A DNA stretch of 64,000 nucleotides from Streptosporangium lutulentum (GTDB lineage: Bacteria; Actinomycetota; Actinomycetes; Streptosporangiales; Streptosporangiaceae): assembly GCF_030811455.1 (NCBI RefSeq), contig NZ_JAUSQU010000001.1, positions 4,650,001 through 4,714,000 of the forward strand. Reading direction: 5' to 3'. A model generated the notes under the pieces. That model made no database searches, was not told the DNA's origin, and was given only the letters and a program-made list of their open reading frames with translations. The position numbers and the translations under genes were made by a program. Of the stretch, positions 53,105 to 62,098 are shown piece by piece. How positions within the stretch are numbered: position 1 is the first letter of the stretch; each line of letters begins with the position of its first letter.

Positions 53105-53965
53105 CTAGCGTCGGTCGTTGTGAGGACCGTCAACGCCCTGGAAGGCGCCTGAATGCTGCGACGGGTCGCCACCGAACGGGTTGTTGGGGGGAACCTGCAT
53201 CGGCTGCTGAACGCCCGGAGTCACGGCGTGGGACATGGCCGGAGGCCCGCTCACGATCGGGAATCCGCCGCTGCCCTCAGCCGCCACGTTCAGCTCGGCG
53301 AGCTGGTTCTCCAGGTACAGCTTCAGACGGCTGCGATACTCGCGCTCGAAGGAGCGGAGCTCCTCGACCTTGCGCTCGAGCTCGTCACGGGTCTGCACCA
53401 GAGAGCCCATGGCCTGGCGGTGCCGCTCCTGCGCGTCACGCTCAAGCGTCTCGGCGCGAGCGCGGGCGTCGCCGATGACCTGCTCGGCCTGGCGACGCGC
53501 CTTGCCGAGAATGTCGTCGGCCTCGCGACGCGCCCTGGTCACCGTCTCGTCCGCCTCCCGGCGGGCGTCGGCGATCGCCTGGTCGGCGGTCTGCTGGGCG
53601 AGGGCGAGCACGCGAGCCGCGGTGTCCATGTTGTCCTCAGCCGGGGGCATCCCCATGCCGACGGGAACAGGCTGCTGATGCTGCACCGGCTCTGGAGCGC
53701 GCATCGGCTCCGGCTGCTGCATCATCATCTCAGGTTTGGGCTCGGCGATCGGGGCGGGCGCCATGGACATGCCCATCCCGCCGGGGACCTTGCCCCGCAG
53801 GCACTCCGCCAGCTTGGCGCGGAGCTCCTCGTTCTCCTGAATGAGGCGGTCCAGTTCGGACTCCACCTCGTCCAGGAAGGCGTCCACCTCTTCCTCGTCG
53901 TAACCCGGCCTGAGTCGGGTCGTACTAAATTGCTTGTTCCGCACATCAGCGGGCGTCAGCGGCAT
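53105..53965 (-). CDS. divIVA: DivIVA/Wag31 cell-pole scaffold
   Basis: DivIVA marks curved membrane and directs polar growth in actinobacteria. The 286-aa protein begins PLTPADVRNKQFSTTRLRPG and YDEEEVDAFLDEVE (lipid-binding domain, residues 1-60), then a Met/Pro/Gln-rich linker (about 65-110), then a long coiled coil (115-235) with repeated ARREAD heptads, and a disordered tail with NNPFGG. AAGGAG precedes ATG 53965. In mycobacteria the homologue is phosphorylated by PknA/B near residue 73; here that region is the Met/Pro linker. Confidence 0.97.
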   Translation of the reverse strand: MPLTPADVRNKQFSTTRLRPGYDEEEVDAFLDEVESELDRLIQENEELRAKLAECLRGKVPGGMGMSMAPAPIAEPKPEMMMQQPEPMRAPEPVQHQQPVPVGMGMPPAEDNMDTAARVLALAQQTADQAIADARREADETVTRARREADDILGKARRQAEQVIGDARARAETLERDAQERHRQAMGSLVQTRDELERKVEELRSFEREYRSRLKLYLENQLAELNVAAEGSGGFPIVSGPPAMSHAVTPGVQQPMQVPPNNPFGGDPSQHSGAFQGVDGPHNDRR

Positions 53966-54031
53966 TTCGGTCTCCTTGGCGCGCTTGGAGTCTGTCCGGA
54001 GGACGGTACTCGATCACCGAAGCGCGAACAC

Positions 54032-54126
54032 GAGTTGGATCAAGACCAAGACCACAATGAAACGAGTCTGGTCAAGATCAGGACCACAACGAAACGAGCT
54101 GGATCAAGATCAAGACCACAATGAAC
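54032..54126. repeat. three tandem 32-bp repeats over the yggT 3' end
   Basis: Copies at 54032-54063, 54064-54095 and 54096-54126 (last 31 bp). Each has the core GGATCAAGA or a close variant followed by ACCACAA. Copies 2 (in part) and 3 encode the yggT C-terminus and stop; copy 1 and the rest of copy 2 lie downstream. The 32-bp unit is not a multiple of three. Confidence 0.9.
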
Positions 54127-54365
54127 AGCACTGTGAAGCTTAGGTCAAAGGCCACCGTACCCAACCGGAGTGGTGGAATGAAACGGCGGAGGAACTTGAG
54201 AGGTGGATCGGTCACGGTGTATATGGCTTCCGCCAGCACCAGGACGATCCCGGTGGGGCGCCACTGCCGTGCGAACGCCTGCACCGTCTCGAAGATCATT
54301 CTGCCGATCAGCAGAACGAGGTAGATGGACAGGACGGTGACCAAGATCCCACTAATGAGCGCCAC
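54078..54365 (-). CDS. yggT: YggT family membrane protein
   Basis: A small division-cluster membrane protein of about 95 aa with two helices, from VALISGILVTVLSIYLVLLIGR to SFTVLFIVVLILIQLV (spans given in part). RPTGIVLVLAEAIYTVTDPPL and the RRFIPPLRLG loop are typical. GTG 54365 is favoured by family; an earlier GTG at 54431 would add a polar leader. The last residues SLWS come from a tandem repeat; the expected end FALR is present further downstream, in copy 1, out of frame. Role unknown, linked to SepF. Confidence 0.85.
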   Translation of the reverse strand: MALISGILVTVLSIYLVLLIGRMIFETVQAFARQWRPTGIVLVLAEAIYTVTDPPLKFLRRFIPPLRLGTVAFDLSFTVLFIVVLILIQLVSLWS

Positions 54366-54447
54366 AGTCTGCCCCTGTCTCCACTCTGTTCCGCCGACTC
54401 CGGTCCCGTCGGGGTCTGTCCGGTCGGTCACTGTTCATGGTGGAACT

Positions 54448-54951
54448 CTAGCTCTGGTTGAAGAACCCGCGTTCCGCGATTCGGGCCTTGTCCTCGGCGG
54501 TCACCTCAACATTGGCTGGGGACAACAGGAACACCTTGTTGGTAACACGTTCAATGCTGCCATGTAGGCCAAAGACAAGACCTGCCGCAAAATCAACAAG
54601 TCGTTTTGCGTCGCTGTCAACCATCTCGGTCAGATTCATGATGACCGGGGTGCCGTCACGGAAGTGCTCACCAATCGTGCGCGCCTCATTGTAGGTGCGG
54701 GGGTGAAGCGTCGTGATACGGGCCAGATCGGTCGTACGACGCTCCAGGACGGTCGTCGCGGGCCTCGGGGCGGGCACACCGGCTTCGGCGTCGTCCTCGC
54801 GGTCCTGGACCGCGCCGGACCTCTCCTCGCCCTCTCGCCGGGGATCGTCGAAATCTTCGTACTCGTCGTCGGAATAGCTGTCGTATCTCTCGTAGCGGTC
54901 GTCCTCCACAAGACCGAGGTAGACCGCCATCTTGCGCATCGCGCCGGCCAT
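54448..54951 (-). CDS. sepF: cell division protein SepF
   Basis: SepF anchors FtsZ to the membrane and organises the ring. The 167-aa protein starts [18 protein letters not shown] (membrane-binding amphipathic helix), followed by an acidic Asp/Tyr linker to about 60 and the C-terminal FtsZ-binding beta domain with [33 protein letters not shown] and [16 protein letters not shown] 54951 follows GGAGGAA. It is in the conserved position between yggS and yggT. Confidence 0.97.
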   Translation of the reverse strand: MAGAMRKMAVYLGLVEDDRYERYDSYSDDEYEDFDDPRREGEERSGAVQDREDDAEAGVPAPRPATTVLERRTTDLARITTLHPRTYNEARTIGEHFRDGTPVIMNLTEMVDSDAKRLVDFAAGLVFGLHGSIERVTNKVFLLSPANVEVTAEDKARIAERGFFNQS

Positions 54952-55071
54952 CGCTAGTTCTTCCTCCGTCTTACTTTGATTTGCCCGGGGCGGCAGCCAT
55001 ACCCCCTTGGAGCTCACCACCGTTCGACCTCTATCTGGATACGCGGACGCCAAGGCCCACTTGAAGGGACA

Positions 55072-55776
55072 TTACCTGACGAAGGGCTTCCTGCGACCGA
55101 GCAACGCCGTACCGACACGCAGGTGTGTCGCACCATTCGCAATAGCTTGGGACATATCGCCACTCATTCCAGCCGAGATGACGTCCGCCCCAGGATGGGC
55201 GTCCCGTACGACCTGCGCGATCTCCCGCAACCTGGCGAAGGCCCTGGAGGGGTCCTCTCCCAGCGGCGCGACCGCCATCACCCCGCCCAGCCTTATCCCC
55301 CCGGCTCCGGCAATGGCCTCGGCCAGAGCCGGCACCTCCTGGGGCCGCGCGCCGCCTCGCTCCGGGCCGTCGCCCAGGGCGACCTGCACCAGGCAGGTGA
55401 TCTGCCGGCCCGCCCTGAGCGCCTCCTGGCTGAGCGCGGCCACCAGGCGCGGGCGGTCCACCGAGTGGACGACATCGGAGTAGCCGATCACCGAACGGAC
55501 CTTGTTGGTCTGCAGCTGGCCGACGAAATGCCAGACGAGGCCCAGGTCGGCGCACTCCCGCGCCTTGGCCGAGGCCTCCTGGTCACGGTTCTCCCCCACG
55601 TCCCCCACCCCCAGCTCGGCCAGCAGTCGCACGTCCGAGGCCGGGTATGTCTTGCTCACCGCGACGAGTGTCAGCTCCCGGCGGGTACGGCCGGCGGCCC
55701 GGCAGGCCTCGGCGATCTCCGCCTCCACCCCGGCCAGTCCGGCCGCGATCTCATCACGTCGTGTTGTTTCCGTCAC
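55072..55776 (-). CDS. yggS: YggS family PLP homeostasis protein
   Basis: A 234-aa single-domain PLP-binding protein that regulates vitamin B6 and amino-acid pools. The PLP lysine is in VAVSKTYPASD near residue 42; WHFVGQLQTNKVRSVIG, GVMAVAP and SAGMSGDMSQAIANGATHLRVG follow, all typical. GTG 55776. It lies directly after ftsZ; in many actinomycetes a laccase-domain gene (ylmD/pgeF) stands between, but none is present here. Confidence 0.95.
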   Translation of the reverse strand: MTETTRRDEIAAGLAGVEAEIAEACRAAGRTRRELTLVAVSKTYPASDVRLLAELGVGDVGENRDQEASAKARECADLGLVWHFVGQLQTNKVRSVIGYSDVVHSVDRPRLVAALSQEALRAGRQITCLVQVALGDGPERGGARPQEVPALAEAIAGAGGIRLGGVMAVAPLGEDPSRAFARLREIAQVVRDAHPGADVISAGMSGDMSQAIANGATHLRVGTALLGRRKPFVR

Positions 55777-55825
55777 GTCTCCGCCGCTCGAATACCGACA
55801 AACAGGCGGAATTCATTCTCCATGC

Positions 55826-55859
55826 CACGGCTGAGTGATCTGACATCCACCCAGCCGTG
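55826..55859 (-). terminator. hairpin between ftsZ and yggS
   Basis: CACGGCTG (55826-55833) pairs with CAGCCGTG (55852-55859), 8 nt past the ftsZ stop, loop 18 nt. It could reduce transcription into yggS-sepF or protect the ftsZ mRNA. Confidence 0.4.
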
Positions 55860-55866
55860 AGCAATG

Positions 55867-57267
55867 TCACTTCAGGAAGTCGGGGACGTCCAGTTCCTCT
55901 TCCTGCTCTTCGAAGATCACCGGACGCCGGCGGCCGGGATCGGGAACCCTCGCGGAGATCGAGCTCGGGTGCGAGGGCTCGGGAGCCGGGCGCGGGATCG
56001 ACACCTGCGGGGAGTGCGGCTCCTCCGTACGGTGCGGCTCGGCGTGCTCCGCCGGGGGATGCGCCTGCGGAGCGGTCTGGGCCGAGTGGACCTGCTGAAC
56101 CGGCTGCTGCGCGGGCTGCGCCTCCGCCGGGGCGGCCGACGGGCCCGAGACCGGCCGCACCGGCGGCGGAGCGTACTCGACCCTCGGCTCCGGACGGGGC
56201 TCGGCCTTGACCGTGGGCGGCATCGGGCGGACCGGGGGGGTCGCCGAGGCCGGCGGAACCGGGCGGGACGCCTGCTGCGGGCGGGAGGCCGGCTGGGGGA
56301 CGACCGTCTTGACCTCAGCGACCGGCTCGTCGAACCCAGCCGCGATCACGGTGACGCGCACCTCGTCGCCGAGGGCGTCGTCGATGACCGTACCGAAGAT
56401 GATGTTGGCGTCCGGCGCGGCCGCGTTGGAGACGAGCTGAGCCGCTTCGTTGATCTCGAAGAGCCCCAGGTCGGAACCACCGGCGATCGACAGCAGCACG
56501 CCGTGCGCGCCGTCGATGCTGGCCTCCAGCAGCGGGCTGGAGACGGCCATCTCGGCCGCCGCGACCGACCTGTCGTCGCCGCGCGCGTGGCCGATGCCCA
56601 TGAGCGCCGAGCCGGCGCCGGACATGACCGACTTCACGTCGGCGAAGTCGAGGTTGATCAGACCCGGCGTGGTGATGAGATCGGTGATGCCCTGAACACC
56701 GGAGAGCAGCACCTGGTCGGCCGCCTTGAAGGCGTCCAGCACGCTCACCTGCCGGTCGGAGATCGACAGCAGCCGGTCGTTCGGGATCACGATGAGGGTG
56801 TCGACCTCCTCGCGAAGGGTCTCGATCCCCGCGTCGGCCTGCATCGCCCTGCGCCGGCCCTCGAAGCTGAAGGGCCTGGTCACCACGCCGATGGTCAGGG
56901 CGCCCAGGGAACGGGCGATGTTGGCCACCACCGGAGCTCCGCCGGTGCCCGTGCCGCCGCCCTCACCGGCGGTGACGAACACCATGTCGGCGCCCTTGAT
57001 GACCTCTTCGATCTCCTCACGGTGGTCCTCGGCCGCCTTGCGCCCGACTTCGGGATTGGCTCCCGCGCCGAGGCCGCGGGTGAGTTCGCGCCCGACATCC
57101 AGCTTGACGTCGGCGTCACTCATCAGCAGCGCCTGGGCGTCGGTATTGATGGCGATGAACTCGACGCCCTTGAGTCCCTCCTCGATCATCCGGTTGACGG
57201 CGTTGACTCCGCCTCCGCCGATTCCTACAACCTTGATGACCGCGAGGTAGTTCTGCGGTGCTGCCAC
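55867..57267 (-). CDS. ftsZ: cell division protein FtsZ
   Basis: FtsZ is the tubulin-like GTPase of the division ring. The 466-aa protein has [15 protein letters not shown] near residue 15, the GTP loop [10 protein letters not shown] near 106, NFADVKSVM-type DFADVKSVM, and a T7 loop before it (INLD). After about residue 315 there is a disordered Pro/Ala/Gln-rich linker of some 140 residues, then the conserved tail DVPDFLK that binds SepF. GTG 57267 follows AAAGG; the extension to 57312 is not used. Confidence 0.98.
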   Translation of the reverse strand: MAAPQNYLAVIKVVGIGGGGVNAVNRMIEEGLKGVEFIAINTDAQALLMSDADVKLDVGRELTRGLGAGANPEVGRKAAEDHREEIEEVIKGADMVFVTAGEGGGTGTGGAPVVANIARSLGALTIGVVTRPFSFEGRRRAMQADAGIETLREEVDTLIVIPNDRLLSISDRQVSVLDAFKAADQVLLSGVQGITDLITTPGLINLDFADVKSVMSGAGSALMGIGHARGDDRSVAAAEMAVSSPLLEASIDGAHGVLLSIAGGSDLGLFEINEAAQLVSNAAAPDANIIFGTVIDDALGDEVRVTVIAAGFDEPVAEVKTVVPQPASRPQQASRPVPPASATPPVRPMPPTVKAEPRPEPRVEYAPPPVRPVSGPSAAPAEAQPAQQPVQQVHSAQTAPQAHPPAEHAEPHRTEEPHSPQVSIPRPAPEPSHPSSISARVPDPGRRRPVIFEEQEEELDVPDFLK

Positions 57268-57493
57268 GACGAGGGGCCTTTCCGCTCGTTGACTTGCAAT
57301 TTCATGCGGCACGGGGCCCGTGCCGTCGTTTCCAAAACCCTCACCCTCAAGTTGAGATTTAGCTTTATGTCAACCTGAGGAGTGATACGGACAGTAGGAG
57401 TTACGCTCCAGGCGGGTCAACTAACCGCGCCGCAAGCGCGCCCGGCGTGTCGCAGGCCGTCCTTATTCAGAGAACGCGCGTGATCCAATGACG
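57268..57493 (-). promoter_or_regulatory. ftsZ promoter region
   Basis: This 226-bp gap between ftsQ and ftsZ is AT-richer than its flanks. On the minus strand TTGACA (57373-57368) looks like a -35, followed by the palindrome CTCAACTTGAG (57356-57346); no clean -10 is at 17 bp. A separate ftsZ promoter here is expected in actinomycetes, where ftsZ is raised at sporulation. Confidence 0.5.
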
Positions 57494-58162
57494 TCACTTA
57501 ACGGTCACAACGTCGGGCGAACTGACGTCATAGGTGTCGGCCGGACGTCTAAGCAGCGTAACAAGGATCCGCGCCTTGTCCGCCGGACGGTCTCCGCCAC
57601 CCCACACGACCGTGCGGCCGTCCTTGAGACGCAGCGAGACCGTTTCGGTGGAGGGCGCGAGCACCTCCGCCACCCGCGGGGCCAGATCCCGCGGCAGGGC
57701 GCCTATGACGGTCAGCGCCGCGGCAGTCGCCGGATCGCCCGGCCCCGGGCGGTCCACCCGCAGCAGGGGAAGGGTCGGAGGCGCGACGTCCCTGATCTCG
57801 GTCACCACCCCGTGCCGGTCCATGAGCGCGAACCTGGTCCCCTCTTGTATCACCGCCACCGGCTCACGCTCCACGATCTCGACCAGCAGGGTGCCCGGCC
57901 AGCCGCGGCTGACCGTGACCGACTCGATCTGCGGGATCCTGCCGATCCGGCCCTCGACCTCGGCCACGTCCACCGTGGCCAGGGGCTTGCCGTCGGCCAC
58001 CCCCGCCACCTGCTGGATCCGCTGGGCGGGAAGGCCGAGGTTGCCCACCACCTGGATCTCCCGCACCCCGAGCACCGATGAGAAGAACACCAGCCAGGCG
58101 GCGGTGCTCACCACCCCCACGGTGAGCAGGGCCAGGAAGGCCGACCGCCACACCCTTCTCAT
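57494..58162 (-). CDS. ftsQ: cell division protein FtsQ
   Basis: FtsQ (DivIB) bridges early and late division proteins. The 222-aa bitopic protein has a short cytoplasmic end, one helix (about 7-28), a POTRA domain (VREIQVVGNLGLPAQRIQQV through WPGTLLVEIVEREPVAV) and a beta domain with FALMDRHGVV. ATG 58162. Between murC and ftsZ as usual; the 40-nt gap to murC suggests co-transcription. Length is typical of actinobacteria without the long N-terminal extension. Confidence 0.95.
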   Translation of the reverse strand: MRRVWRSAFLALLTVGVVSTAAWLVFFSSVLGVREIQVVGNLGLPAQRIQQVAGVADGKPLATVDVAEVEGRIGRIPQIESVTVSRGWPGTLLVEIVEREPVAVIQEGTRFALMDRHGVVTEIRDVAPPTLPLLRVDRPGPGDPATAAALTVIGALPRDLAPRVAEVLAPSTETVSLRLKDGRTVVWGGGDRPADKARILVTLLRRPADTYDVSSPDVVTVK

Positions 58163-58202
58163 CGTCCCTCCCCTCGCGGCCCCCCGCGTCGTCCGGCGTG
58201 GG

Positions 58203-59609
58203 TCACCGCGCGGCCAGCTCCGCCACGATCCTGGGACCGAGCTCGGTCACGTCGCCCGCGCCCATGGTGAGCACGATGTCGCCGGGCCTGGCCCTGCCTG
58301 CCACCAGGGCGGGAACGCCCTCCCGGTGCGGCGCGTAGGCCACCCGGTCGGCGGGAAGCGGCACCTTGCCCGCAACCAGCGCCCCCGAGACCCCCGGCTC
58401 GGGATCCTCGCGGGCACCGTAGACGTCCATGACGATGGCCTCGTCGGCCAGCCCGAGGGCGGCGCCGAACTCGTCGGCGAAGAACCTGGTCCGCGAGTAG
58501 AGGTGCGGCTGGAAGACCGCGATGACCCGTCCCGTGCCCGAGAAGGAGGCCACCACGTCCCGGGCCGCGCGCAGATCCGCGGCGAGTTCGGTCGGGTGGT
58601 GGGCGTAGCTGTCGAAGACCGCGACTCCCCCGGCCTCCCCCTTGGCCTCGAAGCGGCGCTTGGCCCCGGTGAAGGCGGCCAGGCCGTCACGGATCTCGTC
58701 GAAGGACACCCCCAGCTCCGCCGCCACCGCGATGGCCGCGGCGGCGTTGAGCGCGTTGTGGCGGCCGGGGACGGCCAGCCTGACCTCCCCGTGACCGTGG
58801 ACCTCGAAGGTGATGCCCAGGCCGTCGGGAGTGATCCCGCTCACCCTGAGGTCGGCGTCCTCACCCTCTCCGTACGTGATCACTCTGAGGCCGCGCGCAC
58901 GGGCGATCGGGACCAGCGCGGCGGAGCCGGGGTCGTCGGCGCAGATGACCATGGTTTTGCCGACGCGCTCGACGAAACGGGCGAAGCTGTCGTAGACCGC
59001 GCGCGGATCGCCGTAGTTGTCCAGATGATCCGGCTCCACGTTGGTCACCACGGCGATGTCCGGAGCCAGCATGAGGAAGGAGCCGTCGCTCTCGTCGGCC
59101 TCGGCGACGAAGACCTCGCCCGCGCCCTCGTCGGCCCCCAGACCGGTGGTCACCAGCTGGCCTCCGACGCAGTAGGACGGGTCGGCGCCGCATTTCTGCA
59201 GCGCCACCGTGAGCATCGAGGTCGTGGTGGTCTTGCCGTGGGTCCCGGCCAGGGCGACCCCGACCCTGCCCGCCATGACGGAGGCCAGCGCGGCGGCCCT
59301 GGGGATCACCCGCAGGCCCTGGCGCAGCGCCTCGCCGAGTTCCGGGTTGGAGTCGCGGATCGCGGTGGAGACCACGACGGTGTCGATGTTCTTGATGTGC
59401 GAGGCGGCGTGGCCGAGGTGGACCCTGGCCCCCAGCTCCCGCAGTTCGTTCAGCATGTCCGAGCCGCGTGCGTCGCTGCCGGAGACCGGGACGCCACGTT
59501 TAAGCAGAATGCGGGCGATTCCCGACATTCCGGAGCCGCCGATCCCGATGAAGTGGACCCGCCCGAGATCCTCTGCCGCGACCGGATCGACCAACTTGAC
59601 CAGATTCAT
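58203..59609 (-). CDS. murC: UDP-N-acetylmuramate-L-alanine ligase
   Basis: MurC adds L-Ala to UDP-MurNAc using ATP. The 468-aa Mur ligase has VHFIGIGGSGMSGIARIL near residue 18, the P-loop AGTHGKTTTTSM, EADESDGSFL, NVEPDHLDNY and DSYAHHPTEL. ATG 59609 (MNLVKLVDP). It follows murG with a 102-nt gap. No truncation seen. Confidence 0.97.
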   Translation of the reverse strand: MNLVKLVDPVAAEDLGRVHFIGIGGSGMSGIARILLKRGVPVSGSDARGSDMLNELRELGARVHLGHAASHIKNIDTVVVSTAIRDSNPELGEALRQGLRVIPRAAALASVMAGRVGVALAGTHGKTTTTSMLTVALQKCGADPSYCVGGQLVTTGLGADEGAGEVFVAEADESDGSFLMLAPDIAVVTNVEPDHLDNYGDPRAVYDSFARFVERVGKTMVICADDPGSAALVPIARARGLRVITYGEGEDADLRVSGITPDGLGITFEVHGHGEVRLAVPGRHNALNAAAAIAVAAELGVSFDEIRDGLAAFTGAKRRFEAKGEAGGVAVFDSYAHHPTELAADLRAARDVVASFSGTGRVIAVFQPHLYSRTRFFADEFGAALGLADEAIVMDVYGAREDPEPGVSGALVAGKVPLPADRVAYAPHREGVPALVAGRARPGDIVLTMGAGDVTELGPRIVAELAAR

Positions 59610-59711
59610 CGGTCGCTCACCACTCCTCGTTCGGTACACGGACGGTCTCGTCCCTCAACCGGTCACCGCGCTCACCGCGCCGGGCTCCCGCCGTACTGCC
59701 CATCCGGCCGC

Positions 59712-60803
59712 TCACCTGCCTCTTCCCTGCTGTGCGATCCGCATCACCTGGCGGGCGAGCGTCACGTCGGCGTCCTTGCGGCCCATCCTGGACGCCGCCT
59801 CAGACATGATCACCACGCGTTCGGGATCCGACAGGATGGGCAGCACGTTCTGGATGATCCACTCCGAGGTCAGGTCGGCGTCGTCGACCATGAGACCGCC
59901 CCCGCCCTGCACGATCGGCGTGGCGTTGAGCCGCTGCTCGCCGTTGCCGTGCGGGAGCGGGATGTAGGCGGCCGGCAGGCCCACGGCGGTCAGCTCGGCA
60001 CAGGTCATGGCGCCGCTCCTGCACAGGGCGAAGTCGGCGGCGGCGTAGGCCAGGTCCATCCGGTCGACGTACTGCAGCACGACGTACTGAGGGTCGCCGG
60101 GGGGCGGCTCCTCCTCGAGCGTGTTCTTCGGACCGATGACGTGCAGCACCTGCACTCCGGCCCGGCGCAGCGCGGAGGCGGCGCCCAGGGCCGCCTGGTT
60201 GAGCGACCGCGCGCCCTGGGAGCCCCCGGTGACCAGCAGCGTGGGCAGATCGGCCTCCAGGCCGAACCACGAGCGCGCCTTGTCACCCATGGACAGCCGG
60301 TCCAGCGTGACGATCTCGCGGCGAAGGGGGATCCCGACATACTGCGAGCGGGCCAGCGGGGTGTCGGGGTGGCCGGTGAACACGTGCTCGGTGAGCCGCG
60401 CGCCCAGCCGGTTGGCCAGGCCGGGCCGCGGATTGGCCTCGTGCACCACGATCGGCACCCCGCGCCGCCGTGCCGCCAGGTAGGCGGGGGTCGCCACGTA
60501 ACCGCCGAACCCGACCAGCACGTCGGCCTGGACGCGGTCCATGATCCCCGCGGCCGCGTTGATGGCGCCCGCCAGGCGCCCGGGCACGCTCAGGAGCTGG
60601 GGCGTGATGGCCCTGGGCAGCGGCACGGCGGGCACGAGCTGCAGCTCGTAACCCCGCGCCGGCACCAACCGGGTCTCCAGGCCACGCTCCGTGCCGAGAC
60701 AGGTGATCCCGATGTTCGGGTCAAGTTGGCGCAGCGCGTCGGCGAGAGCCAGCGCTGGTTCGATATGACCGGCCGTCCCGCCGCCGGCGAGGACCACCCT
60801 CAT
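59712..60803 (-). CDS. murG: lipid II-forming GlcNAc transferase MurG
   Basis: MurG moves GlcNAc from UDP-GlcNAc to lipid I on the inner membrane face. The 363-aa GT-B enzyme has [20 protein letters not shown] at the start, [37 protein letters not shown] and [19 protein letters not shown] 60803 follows AAAGGA. The order ftsW-murG-murC is conserved; the ftsW stop is 15 nt upstream. Confidence 0.97.
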   Translation of the reverse strand: MRVVLAGGGTAGHIEPALALADALRQLDPNIGITCLGTERGLETRLVPARGYELQLVPAVPLPRAITPQLLSVPGRLAGAINAAAGIMDRVQADVLVGFGGYVATPAYLAARRRGVPIVVHEANPRPGLANRLGARLTEHVFTGHPDTPLARSQYVGIPLRREIVTLDRLSMGDKARSWFGLEADLPTLLVTGGSQGARSLNQAALGAASALRRAGVQVLHVIGPKNTLEEEPPPGDPQYVVLQYVDRMDLAYAAADFALCRSGAMTCAELTAVGLPAAYIPLPHGNGEQRLNATPIVQGGGGLMVDDADLTSEWIIQNVLPILSDPERVVIMSEAASRMGRKDADVTLARQVMRIAQQGRGR

Positions 60804-60817
60804 GCCGATCCTTTCGC

Positions 60818-62098
60818 TTATCGTTTTCCGCGGACCGGCCATCGTCTTCGCACCGGACCACCCAGGCCAAGCCAGCTTAGGCCCCGCGCCACCGGTCCGG
60901 GGCCATGCGCGGCGAGAGCCTCGCGCGCGCCGGGCTCATGTTTCGCGAACGAGAGCAGCATGCCGAGCGCGGCGAGGGTGGGTATCAGGGCCGACCCACC
61001 GTAGGAGACCAGCGGCAGCGGGATTCCGGTGATGGGCAGCACGCCGATGACCGCTCCGATGTTGACCATCGCCTGGCCCGCGATCCAGGCGACCGCGGCG
61101 GCCGAGGCCAGCCGGACGAACGGGTCCTTGACCCGGGTGGCCACTCGCAGCCCCGCGTAGCCGAGCAGGCCGAACAGCGCGATCACGACGAGCGTGCCCA
61201 TCAGGCCGAGCTCCTCCCCGAGGATGGAGAAGATGAAGTCGCTCTCGGCGTGCGGGATCCAGCTCCACTTCTGCCTGCTGGAACCCAGGCCCAGCCCGAA
61301 CCAGCCGCCGCTGCCCATGGCGATCTGTCCCTGCACCGCCTGGAAGCCCGAGGTCTGGGCGTTGCCCCACGGGTCCAGCCACCCCGTGATCCGGTCGGAG
61401 CGGTACCCCTCGGTGCTGATCATGACGATGACCGCGAGCGCCGCCACCGAGAGGATCCCGCCGAACAGCTTCAGCGGCGCGCCCACCACCCACAGCAGCG
61501 CCAGGAAGATCAGCATCAGCACCAGCGTGGTGCCGAGGTCACTTCCCAGCATGACCATGACGGCCAGGATCGCCGTACCCGGCATCAGCGGGATGAACAG
61601 GTTGCGCCACTCGATCCGGCCGTTGCGCGCCTTACGGGCCAGCAGGTCGGCCCCCCAGAGCATCAGTCCCAGCTTGGCCGGCTCGGACGGCTGCAGATAG
61701 ATGGGGCCGAGGTCGATCCAGCGCTGGGCGCCGAGATGGGAGGTGCCGAGGAACAGCACCAGCACCAGCCCGAGGATCGACAGCGCCATCAGCGGGTAGC
61801 CGGCGAGCCTGAAGAACCGCGGCGGCAGATGCGCGCAGACCCACATCACCGGGATGCCGAGCGCGACCGAGATCGACTGCTTGAAGAACCAGGAGAACGG
61901 GCTTCCCGTCAGCTGCAGCGCCTCGATGCTGGAGGCCGACAGCACCATCATCAGGCCCAGCGCGAGCAGCAGGGCGCTGCATCCCAGGATCAGGTAGTAG
62001 GAGGTCAGCGGCCGGTTGAGCAGCTCACGGAAGGCGTTCAGATGCTCGCGGAACCCGTCTTGGCGGGAGGCGGTCTCCTGGTGCGCCGTCACGCTCAC
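60818..62098 (-). CDS. ftsW: SEDS family peptidoglycan polymerase FtsW
   Basis: FtsW polymerises septal glycan with FtsI. The 426-aa protein has about ten helices with [31 protein letters not shown] and [17 protein letters not shown], the SEDS signatures. A basic tail ([10 protein letters not shown]) ends it. The GTG start at 62098 overlaps the murD stop (GTGA). The reading frame extends much further upstream, but inside murD, so that part is not used. Confidence 0.97.
   Translation of the reverse strand: MSVTAHQETASRQDGFREHLNAFRELLNRPLTSYYLILGCSALLLALGLMMVLSASSIEALQLTGSPFSWFFKQSISVALGIPVMWVCAHLPPRFFRLAGYPLMALSILGLVLVLFLGTSHLGAQRWIDLGPIYLQPSEPAKLGLMLWGADLLARKARNGRIEWRNLFIPLMPGTAILAVMVMLGSDLGTTLVLMLIFLALLWVVGAPLKLFGGILSVAALAVIVMISTEGYRSDRITGWLDPWGNAQTSGFQAVQGQIAMGSGGWFGLGLGSSRQKWSWIPHAESDFIFSILGEELGLMGTLVVIALFGLLGYAGLRVATRVKDPFVRLASAAAVAWIAGQAMVNIGAVIGVLPITGIPLPLVSYGGSALIPTLAALGMLLSFAKHEPGAREALAAHGPGPVARGLSWLGLGGPVRRRWPVRGKR

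Noticed and set aside
54032-54126. CRISPR-like array
   Set aside because: The three 32-bp units are directly adjacent without spacers and partly coding; it is a tandem duplication.
57534-61004. 1156-aa + strand ORF over ftsQ, murC and murG
   Set aside because: Opposite to three conserved cell-wall genes; Arg/His/Gly-rich without motifs. Similar shadows at 5057-6847, 6844-8637 and 24311-25870 were dropped for the same reason.
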